Below, piece after piece: positions 1 to 7,794 of a stretch of DNA of 36,734 bases (position 1 is its first letter; each line of letters begins with the position of its first letter). The stretch spans positions 1 through 36,734 of the forward strand of contig JARLFY010000002.1 in assembly GCA_031296325.1 (NCBI GenBank), written 5' to 3'. The notes beneath the pieces were generated by a model, which made no database searches, had not been told where the DNA came from, and saw nothing but the letters and a program-made list of their open reading frames with translations. Both the position numbers and the translations under genes were made by a program. The DNA comes from Acidobacteriaceae bacterium. Lineage in GTDB: Bacteria > Acidobacteriota > Terriglobia > Terriglobales > Acidobacteriaceae.

Positions 1-2
1 CG

Positions 3-1358
3 GATCTGGGCGTGATGCCGGAGGTGAGCGAGATCGAGATCATCCGCCACTTCACGCGACTGTCGACGTGGAACTATGCGATCGACCTGGGCATGTATCC
101 GCTCGGCTCTTGCACGATGAAGTACAACCCGCGCGTGAACGAGGCGGTCGCAGCGCTGGAAGGCATTGCTAACGCGCATCCCTACCAGCCGGAGTCGGTC
201 TCGCAGGGATGCCTCGGCATCATGAAGCTGTTGCAGGACTGCCTCGTCGAGATCACCGGCATGGATGCGATCACACTACAGCCCGCGGCGGGCGCGCATG
301 GCGAGTTCACCGGCATCCTGCTGGTCCGCGCGTATCACGAGAGCAAGGGCAACGCGCGCAAGAAGATTTTGATTCCCGACTCGGCGCATGGCACAAACCC
401 CGCGTCGGCTGCGGTCTGCGGCTATCAGGTGGCCAACCTGAAGTCGAACGCGCAGGGCATGGTGGATCTTGCCGAGCTGGAGCGCATGGTGGATGAAGAT
501 ACCGCAGCGCTAATGCTGACCAATCCATCGACCATTGGCGTCTTCGAGAGTGAGATTCACAAGATTGCCGACATTCTGCACGCCAAGGGAGCGCTGCTCT
601 ACATGGACGGCGCCAACATGAACGCGCTGGTGGGCAAGACGCGCCCCGGCGACTTTGGCGTGGACGTGATGCACCTCAATTTACACAAGACCTTCTCCAC
701 GCCGCACGGAGGCGGTGGGCCGGGATCGGGTCCTGTGGCCTGCAAGAAGATTCTGGAGCCGTTTCTGCCCGTGCCGGTCGTCGTGACGCGCGAGGATGGC
801 TCGCTGGGACTCTGCCACGGACGGCCGCAGAGCGTGGGTCGGGTGCGCGCCTTCTACGGCAACTTCGGAATGTTCGTGCGCGCGCTGGCCTACATTTTGG
901 CCAACGGGCCGGACGGTCTGCGCCAGACGACGGAAGACGCCGTGCTGAATGCGAACTACCTTCGCGCCAAACTGGCCGGGACGTTTGAGCTGCCCTTCAC
1001 CACGCCGACGCTGCATGAGGTCGTCTTCTCTGACCGACTGCAAGCGGCCAATGGCGTGAAGACCGGAGACATGGGCAAGCGGCTGATCGACTACGGATTC
1101 CATCCGTATACGGTGAGCTTCCCCATGATCGTGCATGGCGCAATGATGATTGAGCCGACCGAGAGCGAGAGCCGTGAGGAGCTTGACCTGCTGGTTGACG
1201 CGCTTGAGCAGATCGCACGCGAGGCCGCCGAGAATCCCGAGCTGGTGCAGAGTGCGCCGCACACCACACGCGTTCGTCGCATGGACGAGACCGCAGCCGC
1301 GCGCAAACCTGTGCTGCGATGGAAGCCAGTTGCTGAGGCTGCGGCGGCGAAGGGGTAG
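3..1358 (+). CDS. gcvPB: Glycine dehydrogenase (decarboxylating) subunit 2, 5'-truncated by window start
   Basis: This is the C-terminal half of the two-subunit P-protein of the glycine cleavage system. It is a PLP enzyme that decarboxylates glycine and passes the aminomethyl group to the lipoyl arm of GcvH. The frame is already open at the first bases, and the usual N-terminal part of about 40 residues lies outside the window, so the apparent GTG/ATG start near base 12 is internal. The family core MYPLGSCTMKYNPRVNE is visible. The PLP-binding lysine is in NLHKTFSTPHGGGGPG (codon at 687-689), and a nearby GSGPV follows. The C-terminus ends normally. gcvPA would be expected immediately upstream. 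The gene converges on the glycosyltransferase that follows, and the short gap between them holds a GTCATTC-family repeat. Identification is firm. Confidence 0.95.
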   Translation, partial: DLGVMPEVSEIEIIRHFTRLSTWNYAIDLGMYPLGSCTMKYNPRVNEAVAALEGIANAHPYQPESVSQGCLGIMKLLQDCLVEITGMDAITLQPAAGAHGEFTGILLVRAYHESKGNARKKILIPDSAHGTNPASAAVCGYQVANLKSNAQGMVDLAELERMVDEDTAALMLTNPSTIGVFESEIHKIADILHAKGALLYMDGANMNALVGKTRPGDFGVDVMHLNLHKTFSTPHGGGGPGSGPVACKKILEPFLPVPVVVTREDGSLGLCHGRPQSVGRVRAFYGNFGMFVRALAYILANGPDGLRQTTEDAVLNANYLRAKLAGTFELPFTTPTLHEVVFSDRLQAANGVKTGDMGKRLIDYGFHPYTVSFPMIVHGAMMIEPTESESREELDLLVDALEQIAREAAENPELVQSAPHTTRVRRMDETAAARKPVLRWKPVAEAAAAKG

Positions 1359-1391
1359 AACTTTTGCTAAAGGGGGAAGCCTCGCGCTACA

Positions 1392-1429
1392 AGCAAAATG
1401 CGGGGATTCTTCGCTGCGTTCAGAATGAC
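1392..1429 (-). repeat. GTCATTC-family hairpin repeat, subfamily A (copy A1)
   Basis: Read on the minus strand, this has the GTCATTC head, arms ATTCT and AGAAT around a short loop, and the tail CCCCGCATTTTGCT. It lies between the convergent gcvPB and glycosyltransferase genes. Seven A-type and four B-type copies are seen in the window. Confidence 0.8.
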
Positions 1430-1453
1430 AATCGCTCAAAACCTAACGAGGCG

Positions 1454-2269
1454 TTAGGCTCCGCCGCGGCGCAGTTCTTTGGTCTTGAGCACGATCATGT
1501 ACTCGTAGATGGATTGCAACGTGGCGTAGGTGACGCCCGCTGCGCCGTCAAGGATCGCGCCGCGCAGGAGCATCATGTAGCACCACTTGATGAGCGGACG
1601 AGCGGGCAGGCGATAGAAGAGAGCCTTCTGGTGCAGGCGGCGGGTGTGGAAGTCGGGATCGCGCAAGGCCGCGCGCAGACTGGGGTTTTGCAATCCCTGC
1701 TGGCGAAAGATCAGTTCAGCTTCCATCGTCGAGTAGACGTTGTGCTTGGCGATCCAGTGCGCGATGCCCTTGGAGAAAGGGAAGTGGTCGAGCGGCTGCG
1801 TCAACTCGGCGATCGGCCCATCGACTTCGATGATTTCGTTGATGGCGCGGGTGTATTTGGCGCGTTCGGGACGGACGAGGCGGATGTAGTAGGGCGAAAT
1901 CTGTGCGTGCTTTAGCCACGTTCCGAAGAGGAAGTCGCGGCGGCGCAGGCGGAAGCCCGCAGTGTTGGCGGGAGCCTCGGCGACGACGCGCTGCATCTCG
2001 GCGGAGAGTTCCGGGGTGGGCCGCTCGTCGGCGTCCAGCAGCAGAACCCAGGGATGCTTGAAGGTGAGCGCAAGCGCGGCATTGCGCTGCGTGGCGTAGT
2101 CGTCGAAGACGCGGCTGTGTACGTGCGCTCCGGCGGCTTGCGCAATCTCGGCGGTCGCGTCGGTGCTGCATGAGTCGAGGATGTGTATGTCGTCCGACCA
2201 GGCGACTGAGGCCAGTGCTCCGGGCAAGTTTTGCTCTTCGTTTCGGGTGAGAATCAGCACAGAGATCAT
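1454..2269 (-). CDS. Glycosyltransferase family 2 (WaaE/KdtX-like)
   Basis: A GT-A fold glycosyltransferase of 271 residues. The N-terminus MISVLILTRNEEQNLP is the typical nucleotide-sugar-binding start of GT2 enzymes. LLLDADERPTPEL contains the DxD metal/UDP-sugar motif. The pattern resembles LPS inner-core glucosyltransferases (WaaE/KdtX) that act at the cytoplasmic face of the inner membrane, but donor and acceptor cannot be read from the sequence. The C-terminal region with several aromatic residues may contact the membrane. I chose the ATG at 2269 rather than one 21 bases upstream because AGGA precedes it by 8 bases and the family starts here. It is a single gene, divergent from fumC and convergent with gcvPB. 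Confidence 0.85.
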   Translation of the reverse strand: MISVLILTRNEEQNLPGALASVAWSDDIHILDSCSTDATAEIAQAAGAHVHSRVFDDYATQRNAALALTFKHPWVLLLDADERPTPELSAEMQRVVAEAPANTAGFRLRRRDFLFGTWLKHAQISPYYIRLVRPERAKYTRAINEIIEVDGPIAELTQPLDHFPFSKGIAHWIAKHNVYSTMEAELIFRQQGLQNPSLRAALRDPDFHTRRLHQKALFYRLPARPLIKWCYMMLLRGAILDGAAGVTYATLQSIYEYMIVLKTKELRRGGA

Positions 2270-2636
2270 GGCAAAAGTCCTATAGGCCATAGTATCGTGC
2301 GCGGTTGGGTTGTTCGTCAGATTAACGCCTCATCATAAGTGAAACAAGAACCGACCACGGATCAACGCGGATGAACACGGATTAGATACACGATGATATT
2401 TTTATCCGTGAAGAACCGTGGTTGCTTCTATATTTCGTGTTGCTTCCGATGGGTTCGTTCCGTGCTTGCGACCTGAGTCGTCCCACTTAGAATTGCTGAA
2501 GCCTGATGAATTCAGGCAAATTGCGAGCGAACGAGTCGCAGGCGGCGCGATTGTCCTAAAATGGTTGAGGAATCGCTGGTCTTGAGCGACGCGTTTCCCG
2601 ATGCAAAATTCCAAGAGAGTCAGGTCAAACGTTCCG
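2270..2636. other. Gene-free divergent spacer between glycosyltransferase and fumC
   Basis: No credible gene was seen. The spacer contains a decamer-periodic repeat (2351-2383), a degenerate opposite-facing copy of the same motif (2402-2424), and a small perfect hairpin (GCCTGA 2501-2506 with TCAGGC 2512-2517, loop TGAAT). Promoters for both flanking genes should lie here, but no convincing -35/-10 pair was found. Confidence 0.5.
2351..2383 (-). repeat. Decamer-periodic ATCCGYG repeat (copy C1)
   Basis: Three successive 10-base units of the type ATCAACGCGG, ATGAACACGG and CGACCACGG are visible. Read on the minus strand this gives repeats of ATCCGYG. A similar copy in the opposite orientation lies at 22112-22145. 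Confidence 0.7.
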
Positions 2637-4049
2637 ATGAGTCAAGAGAGCAAAGCAGCCGCGCGTATCGAGTCCGACAGCATGGGGCAGATCGAAGTCC
2701 CCGCCAACCATTTCTGGGGAGCGCAGACCGAGCGTTCTCTGCACCACTTTGCCATCGGCGAAGACCGCATGCCGCCAGAGCTGATTCGCGCGTTTGCGAT
2801 TCTGAAGAAGGCCGCCGCGCTGGTCAATCACGATCTGGGCAAGCTGGACGCAGAGAAGACCGAGTTGATCGTTCGCGCCGCGGACGAGGTGATCGCGGGC
2901 AAGCACAAGGAAGAGTTTCCGCTGCGCATCTGGCAGACTGGCTCTGGCACGCAGACCAACATGAACGTCAACGAGGTGATCTCGAATCTGGCGATCCATC
3001 TGGCCGGCGGCGAGATGGGGAGCAAGAAGCCCGTTCATCCCAACGACCATGTGAACATGTCGCAGTCCTCCAACGACACCTTCCCGACTGCGATGTACAT
3101 TGCCGCGGCGACCGCAGTCAAGGAGCAGGTGATCCCGTCGGTGCAGCGTCTGCACGACGCAATCGACGCCAAGGCCAAGGAGTTCGACTCGATCGTCAAG
3201 ATCGGACGCACTCACCTGCAGGACGCAACCCCGCTGACTCTGGGGCAGGAGATGAGCGGCTGGGCCAGTCTGTTGGAGCGCGACATCGTACGCATGGAGC
3301 AGACGCTGAATGGCCTCTATGAGCTGGCTATCGGCGGCACTGCGGTTGGCACGGGGCTGAACACGCATCCCGAGTTTGCCGTCCGCGCTGCGGCCAAGAT
3401 CGCCGAGTTGACCGGATTACCCTTCCGCTCGCACCCCAACAAGTTTGCGGCCCTCTCGGCGCACGATGAGCTGGTCTTCGCCAGCGGCGCTCTGGTCACG
3501 CTGTCGGCCTCGCTGATGAAGATTGCCAACGACGTTCGCTGGCTGGGATCGGGTCCGCGCTGTGGTTTGGGCGAGCTCAATCTGCCGGAGAACGAGCCGG
3601 GCAGCTCCATCATGCCGGGCAAGGTCAACCCGACGCAGAGCGAGGCCATGACCATGGTTGCAGTGCAGGTGCACGGCAACAACGCCGCCATCGCCTTTGG
3701 CGGAAGTCAGGGCAACTTCGAGCTGAACGTCTTCAAGCCGGTCATGATCCACAACTTCATGCACTCTGCGCGCCTGCTGACCGACACCTGCAAGATGTTC
3801 GTTGAGTTCTGCATGGAGGGCGTGGAGGCCAACACCGAACGCATCGGCGAGTACGTCGAGAAGTGTCTGATGCTGGTGACGGCTCTCAACCAGCACATCG
3901 GCTACGACAAGGCGTCCAAGCTGGCCAAGACGGCGCACCATAAGGGCCTCTCGCTACGCGAGGCCAATCGCGAACTCGGATACCTGACGGAGGAAGAGTT
4001 CGACAAGTATGTGCGTCCGGAGAAGATGATTAGCTCCGAAGCAAAGTAG
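2637..4049 (+). CDS. fumC: Fumarate hydratase class II
   Basis: A class II fumarase, the iron-independent tetramer that interconverts fumarate and L-malate in the TCA cycle. The protein is 470 residues, normal for FumC. It begins [21 protein letters not shown], and the lyase superfamily signature [10 protein letters not shown] (residues 322-331) carries the flexible-loop catalytic serine. [14 protein letters not shown] and [14 protein letters not shown] are the other conserved substrate-binding stretches. The start at 2637 (MSQESK) fits family alignments. An in-frame ATG at 2601 would add 12 atypical residues, and neither start has a strong ribosome-binding site. Aspartase belongs to the same superfamily, but the N-terminus and loop fit fumarase better. 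A strong terminator hairpin follows. Confidence 0.95.
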   Translation: MSQESKAAARIESDSMGQIEVPANHFWGAQTERSLHHFAIGEDRMPPELIRAFAILKKAAALVNHDLGKLDAEKTELIVRAADEVIAGKHKEEFPLRIWQTGSGTQTNMNVNEVISNLAIHLAGGEMGSKKPVHPNDHVNMSQSSNDTFPTAMYIAAATAVKEQVIPSVQRLHDAIDAKAKEFDSIVKIGRTHLQDATPLTLGQEMSGWASLLERDIVRMEQTLNGLYELAIGGTAVGTGLNTHPEFAVRAAAKIAELTGLPFRSHPNKFAALSAHDELVFASGALVTLSASLMKIANDVRWLGSGPRCGLGELNLPENEPGSSIMPGKVNPTQSEAMTMVAVQVHGNNAAIAFGGSQGNFELNVFKPVMIHNFMHSARLLTDTCKMFVEFCMEGVEANTERIGEYVEKCLMLVTALNQHIGYDKASKLAKTAHHKGLSLREANRELGYLTEEEFDKYVRPEKMISSEAK

Positions 4050-4072
4050 AATCTGGGAACGAGCAGGACGAA

Positions 4073-4113
4073 CGCGCCACTCCACTGTGAAAACGGAGAG
4101 TGGCGCGTCTTTT
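4073..4113 (+). terminator. Rho-independent terminator after fumC
   Basis: A perfect 10-bp stem (CGCGCCACTC at 4073-4082 with GAGTGGCGCG at 4098-4107) is followed by TCTTTT. It sits 23 bases after the fumC stop. The only convergent gap without a GTCATTC repeat is this one. Confidence 0.85.
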
Positions 4114-4131
4114 GCTGCGGAAACGATGGGT

Positions 4132-5847
4132 CTACAGCAATTGCGGAAGCGCGGTAACTGGAGCGGTTGTTTGCTGCGATCCGTTGGCCCAGAGGCCGGG
4201 GTCGAGGTCGGGAAAGATGCGGTCTCGTTGTTCGATCTCGGCGAGGCGGTTGGTCTGGAGCAGATTGAGTTCGCCGTCGTGCTTGGCTTCAAAGTCCTGC
4301 CAGATGGACTTCAGTTCCAGAAACTTTTTGTTGTGGTTGAGGAAGCGCCGTTCGGCGTAGTCGCGGGCGCTGCCTGTGGTGATGAGCGATTGCCAGTCGG
4401 AGGACTCCAGCAGGAGAAGCTCGCGGCAGAGTTGTTGCACGATGCGCAGGCCGAGTTCGGAGCTGCGCCAGAGGCCCGCTGTGCAGACCTCGCGGATGTA
4501 CCGTTCGGCGGGATAGAGATGCGCGTAGGTCCAGGAGGTGTCTGGATTCATCCAGACCTGATGGTTGCCGCCGGAACCCCATGAACCCTCGTTCAGAGCA
4601 ATGGTTTCAGTGCTGGGATGGCGGTCGAGGTACTGGCTACAGGTTGTTGCCGCGACTCCCGCAGCCTGATTCTTCACGTTCTGCATGTGCAGGGCGCGGG
4701 CTACGGCCTCCAACCACTGCGGCCCCTCGAACCACCAGTGGCCAAAGAGGTCGGCATCGAACGGCGCGCAGAGAATGGGCGGAGTGCCCTGGCCGAAGCT
4801 GGATTGCAGCGTCTGGTAGACGAGTTGAACGAAGTGGCTGGCGTGTTTTTGAACCCGCTCGGCGGCCAGCCAGGGCGAGTAGAGAACGTCGCCTTCATTT
4901 GGCGCGCTGGGGTCGGGCACTCGCCAGTAGCGATGGCCTCCGGGAAAGCGTCTCTTGTGGAAGTCGAGGTAGGTGGTGTCGCTGGGATAGCCGGTGTCGC
5001 TGGACCAGACCTGTAGGCCGGTGCGGGGATCGCGGGGGAAGACTGTGGCGGCGAATCGCTTGTCGTGGGGACCGTCGACCAGATAGGTCTGGTAGAGACT
5101 GCGCTGGCGCTCCTCGACCAGATGCGTGTCGACGAAGAAGTATTCGAGGCCGGATTCGGAGAGGGCCTGCTCGATGCCGATGCGTTGGAAGGCGGGGTGC
5201 GGCTCGGTCGCTCCGTGGTCGAGGACGGGGTAGCTCCACAGGCCTGCCGGACGGTATCCGCACTCCGGCGACCAGATGCCGCGAGGGGCGCGGCCAAAGT
5301 GGCGAACGTGGGCCTGGACGGCGGCGCCAATCTGCGCGCGAACGCTCTCGTCGGTTCCCAGCAGGGGCAGGTAGCCGTGAGTGGCGGCGCAGGTCAGGAT
5401 CTCGATCAGTCCCGCGTCGTTGCAGTGGCGAAAGCCGCGAATGATCTCGCCGTCGAGGGCGTTGAAGTCATCAAGCGTGGTGGTGTAGAAGTTGCCCCAG
5501 AAGCGAGCCGTCTCTGCCAGTTGGCAGTCGCCGGAGTGGTGGAAGTAGGCCTCATCCTCGCGCGCGGCTACGATCTTGCGCGTGACATACTTGGGAAACT
5601 CGACGCGGAAGAGCGGGTGGGCGAGCTGTTCCAGCAGGATGGGCGAGAGGTTGATGTTGAAGTTGGCAGGAACGTGGTCGCGCTCCAGATTGGCCAGAAC
5701 GCGCAACAGCGGCAGATAGGTTTCGGCGACGGCCTCATGCAGCCACTCCATGCCGTGCGGCCAGGTTCCGTGGTGGATCACATAGGGCAGATGCGCGTTC
5801 AGGGTGAGAGCGAGATAGCCGGCGGGATTTTCTGCTGCCTTCGTCAC
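4132..5847 (-). CDS. GH57 1,4-alpha-glucan branching enzyme
   Basis: A glycoside hydrolase family 57 protein of 571 residues, of the DUF1957 branching-enzyme type, forming alpha-1,6 branches in glycogen. The N-terminal GYLALTLNAHLPYV is family motif 1. The nucleophile Glu195 is in WSPECGY and the acid/base Asp364 is in PFDADLFGHWW. Their spacing of 169 residues equals that of the characterised Thermus enzyme (E184/D353). The C-terminal helical domain (HNKKFLELKSIW) is also typical. I prefer the GTG at 5847, preceded by GAGG with 6-base spacing. A longer reading from a TTG at 5904 starts inside an intergenic repeat. No glycogen synthase or GlgA/GlgB partner is adjacent. Confidence 0.88.
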   Translation of the reverse strand: MTKAAENPAGYLALTLNAHLPYVIHHGTWPHGMEWLHEAVAETYLPLLRVLANLERDHVPANFNINLSPILLEQLAHPLFRVEFPKYVTRKIVAAREDEAYFHHSGDCQLAETARFWGNFYTTTLDDFNALDGEIIRGFRHCNDAGLIEILTCAATHGYLPLLGTDESVRAQIGAAVQAHVRHFGRAPRGIWSPECGYRPAGLWSYPVLDHGATEPHPAFQRIGIEQALSESGLEYFFVDTHLVEERQRSLYQTYLVDGPHDKRFAATVFPRDPRTGLQVWSSDTGYPSDTTYLDFHKRRFPGGHRYWRVPDPSAPNEGDVLYSPWLAAERVQKHASHFVQLVYQTLQSSFGQGTPPILCAPFDADLFGHWWFEGPQWLEAVARALHMQNVKNQAAGVAATTCSQYLDRHPSTETIALNEGSWGSGGNHQVWMNPDTSWTYAHLYPAERYIREVCTAGLWRSSELGLRIVQQLCRELLLLESSDWQSLITTGSARDYAERRFLNHNKKFLELKSIWQDFEAKHDGELNLLQTNRLAEIEQRDRIFPDLDPGLWANGSQQTTAPVTALPQLL

Positions 5848-6395
5848 AAGGGGCCTCGATTGAGAAGTGCGTTTCACTAATGTAGACCAACGCGTAGCGA
5901 GCAAAATGCGGGGATTCCTCGCTACGCACAGACAGGCAGTACTCTTCCGCTCCTCTGGCGCAGTCTAAGCTACGGTCAATACTCCGCAATTTACTTGATC
6001 GACACCTGTAGCTTAGATCAATAATTTTACAAATGGGTTGGCGTGTTGGGTTCGTTAATCTTTTCGCATCGAAAATTGGACTGGCACCCATTGCTGGGAC
6101 GGAATCTACGCTTAGGGGAGTAAACGTCCGCTCTTTCTAAGTGGATCGTTGGCAAAGATTTCAAGAAGAAGTACACAACAGCGATGCAGGATGAGCGTAT
6201 TCTTTCTATTGCGCAACCTAAATTACAGGTGCGGCATCCACCTGAAGGTAGGTGCGTGTATAAGATGTTGATACGCTGTAGAAATAGAGATGCTCCTGTG
6301 CGCAGGATTTATCTCAAATGGATTATGCATCGGCGTGGGGCGTGAGCCTTCGCCAAACTTCGATGGAAGACCGAATGGTTGGATAGGAGAAGACA
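5848..6395. other. Gene-free divergent spacer between branching enzyme and YtxH-like gene
   Basis: No credible gene was seen. It holds repeat copy A2 and a small hairpin around 6232-6254 (CACCT/AGGTG). Promoters for both flanking genes are expected, but none could be assigned. Confidence 0.5.
5881..5930 (-). repeat. GTCATTC-family repeat, diverged copy (A2)
   Basis: Contains the subfamily A core AGCAAAATGCGGGGATTC and the GTAGACC tail, but the head is altered. A perfect 10-bp inverted repeat (GCGTAGCGAG 5892-5901, CTCGCTACGC 5918-5927) has replaced the usual arms. It is the only copy in a divergent gap. Confidence 0.65.
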
Positions 6396-6794
6396 ATGGC
6401 TGATGAGAAAGAATGCGGAGTCTGTGGAGCAGGAGTAAGGGGGCTGGGTTGGTTTCTGGCTGGACTTGGGCTTGGCGCGGTCGTTGGCGTGCTGTATGCG
6501 CCGAAGGCTGGCAAAGAGACTCGCGAAGATCTCTTGAACTGCGCGTGCGAGGCCAAGGATAAGGCGACTGACCTGATCGAAGAGGCTAAGGATAAGGCCA
6601 ACGACCTGATCGAAGAAGGCAAGAAGAAGGCTGCGGAACTGGTCGAGAAGGGGCAGGAGTTCTACGAGAAGGGCCACTCCCAATGGACCCAGTACGTGGA
6701 AAAAGGCAAGGGCCTGATCAGCGAGCAGCAGGCCAAGGTCGGCGCTGCGGTTGAGGCGGGCAAGGAAGCCTATGTGAAGACAACCGCTGAATAG
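6396..6794 (+). CDS. YtxH domain-containing small membrane-anchored protein
   Basis: A 132-residue protein. After a short N-terminus with a CGVCGAG motif comes one membrane segment with the YtxH hallmark GLGAVVGVLYAPKAGKETRE (about residues 22-45). Beyond it is a long charged, Lys/Glu-rich helical tail with near-repeats of EAKDKATDLIEEAKDKAND, likely a coiled coil facing the cytoplasm. YtxH-like proteins are often stress-related, but their molecular role is unknown. AGGAG lies 6 bases before the ATG. A stem-loop follows the stop, and the DUF948-like gene lies downstream on the same strand. Confidence 0.8.
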   Translation: MADEKECGVCGAGVRGLGWFLAGLGLGAVVGVLYAPKAGKETREDLLNCACEAKDKATDLIEEAKDKANDLIEEGKKKAAELVEKGQEFYEKGHSQWTQYVEKGKGLISEQQAKVGAAVEAGKEAYVKTTAE

Positions 6795-6801
6795 CTTTCT
6801 C

Positions 6802-6840
6802 GGTGTCTCCGGCGTTCTCAGTGCGGACGTCGGAGACACC
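6802..6840 (+). terminator. Stem-loop after the YtxH-like gene
   Basis: A 14-bp stem with one G-U pair (6802-6815 with 6827-6840) and an 11-base loop. There is no T-tract on either strand, so it may protect a 3' end or attenuate transcription rather than act as an intrinsic terminator. Confidence 0.5.
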
Positions 6841-6932
6841 AGAGTTATAGCCACAAACTGGCCGATATTGCAGACAAATGGGATGATGGATGCAAGCGAC
6901 TCGGGTACGGGGTCGCGTACGGAAGGGGACGT

Positions 6933-7520
6933 ATGGTGATGGCGGCGATGTGGTTCCAGGGGATGGACACGTTCTCTGACGACAATACGAAAATCTTGCT
7001 GGTCTTCGTTGGGTTGGTCGCTCTGGCGATGGTGGTGCAGGCGATTGCGCTGATCGTGATTGCAGCCAAATCGAGCAAGGCGATCAAGGATCTGACGGCG
7101 TCGGTCGATGAGTTGAAGCAGAAGGCTCTGCCGCTGATCGATTCGGCGACCCAGATCAGCCGGGGTGCGGAGTCGCTGCTGCGCGAGAATGCGCCCAAGG
7201 TACGAACCATCGCTGACAATCTGGTGGAGAGCAGCGATAGGCTGGTAGACGCAAGCAGCGCGGTGCGAGCAGCCGTGCAACAGTTCGACGTGACGATCGC
7301 CGATGTGAATCGGCGGGCGCAAAAGCAGGTGGCGCGGGTCGATGGAATGGTGACCACAACGCTGGCTACCACCGCCGAGATCGCCGAGACCATCAGCAAT
7401 GGAGTCCGTGTGCCTGTGCAGATCCTCGCGTCAATAGCCGGTCAGACAAAGACCGTAGTCGAGGGCGCGCTGGCGGCGGTCAAGGCGTTTGCCGCAGGAC
7501 TTACAGCGTCGAAGCGCTAG
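6933..7520 (+). CDS. DUF948-like membrane-anchored helical protein
   Basis: A 195-residue protein. A hydrophobic segment (about residues 21-44, ILLVFVGLVALAMVVQ) is followed by a long amphipathic helical region with the pattern SVDELKQKALPLIDSATQIS, which resembles DUF948 and the helical stalks of chemoreceptors. No enzymatic motif is visible. AAGGGG stands 4 bases before the ATG; two later in-frame ATGs are possible. It follows the YtxH-like gene, and this pairing of two single-pass proteins with coiled-coil tails suggests a shared envelope or stress role, which is inference. It converges on the helicase gene. Confidence 0.6.
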   Translation: MVMAAMWFQGMDTFSDDNTKILLVFVGLVALAMVVQAIALIVIAAKSSKAIKDLTASVDELKQKALPLIDSATQISRGAESLLRENAPKVRTIADNLVESSDRLVDASSAVRAAVQQFDVTIADVNRRAQKQVARVDGMVTTTLATTAEIAETISNGVRVPVQILASIAGQTKTVVEGALAAVKAFAAGLTASKR

Positions 7521-7541
7521 TTGCAGAGAGCTTTTTCGAGG

Positions 7542-7592
7542 GCCGTGAATCGGGGCGTGGTTACAGCGCCGATGCACGGCTCACGCTTTTTT
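7542..7592 (+). terminator. Probable terminator after DUF948-like gene
   Basis: The outer stem GCCGTG (7542-7547)/CACGGC (7575-7580) is extended inward by ATCGG/CCGAT. A run of six T at 7587-7592 follows after a short spacer. Confidence 0.55.
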
Positions 7593-7606
7593 AATGCATA
7601 CGGTAA

Positions 7607-7727
7607 TGGGGTAGACCGAAGTGGAGCGAGCGAAAGAAAAAGCAGATTCCTTCGCTTTGCTACGGAATGACAAACAAATGATGCTACGGAATGACAAACA
7701 AAAAGATGCTACGAAATAACAAATCGA
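7607..7727 (-). repeat. GTCATTC-family repeat, subfamily B (copy B1), with tandem head units
   Basis: Read on the minus strand: arms ATTCC and GGAAT, then a TCTGCTTTTT stretch and a terminal TCTACCCC shared with subfamily A tails. The head unit (TGCTACGGAATGACAAACAA on the plus strand) is repeated three times at 7658, 7682 and 7707, with decay in the third. It lies between convergent genes. Confidence 0.75.
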
Positions 7728-7794
7728 TTGATCTATAGCGATTCCGAAAATGCTCCAGCTCCGTTCAGAATGGCAATTTGTAAATCATGGGACT

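Noticed and set aside
681-1439. 252-codon minus-strand frame antisense to gcvPB
   Set aside because: Shadow of a conserved gene; its start lies in the A1 repeat and the protein has no recognisable features.
4581-5880. Plus-strand frames of 271-287 codons opposite the GH57 gene
   Set aside because: Arg/Gly-rich shadow frames with no motifs; the minus-strand enzyme has all catalytic motifs.
6083-6098. Sigma-54-like TGGCAC followed by TTGCT in the GH57/YtxH spacer
   Set aside because: The spacing between the GG and GC elements is 2 bases too short for a functional -24/-12 promoter.
7658-7727. CRISPR-like tandem repeat
   Set aside because: Units follow each other almost directly, without spacers of constant length, and no cas genes are near; they are expanded repeat heads.
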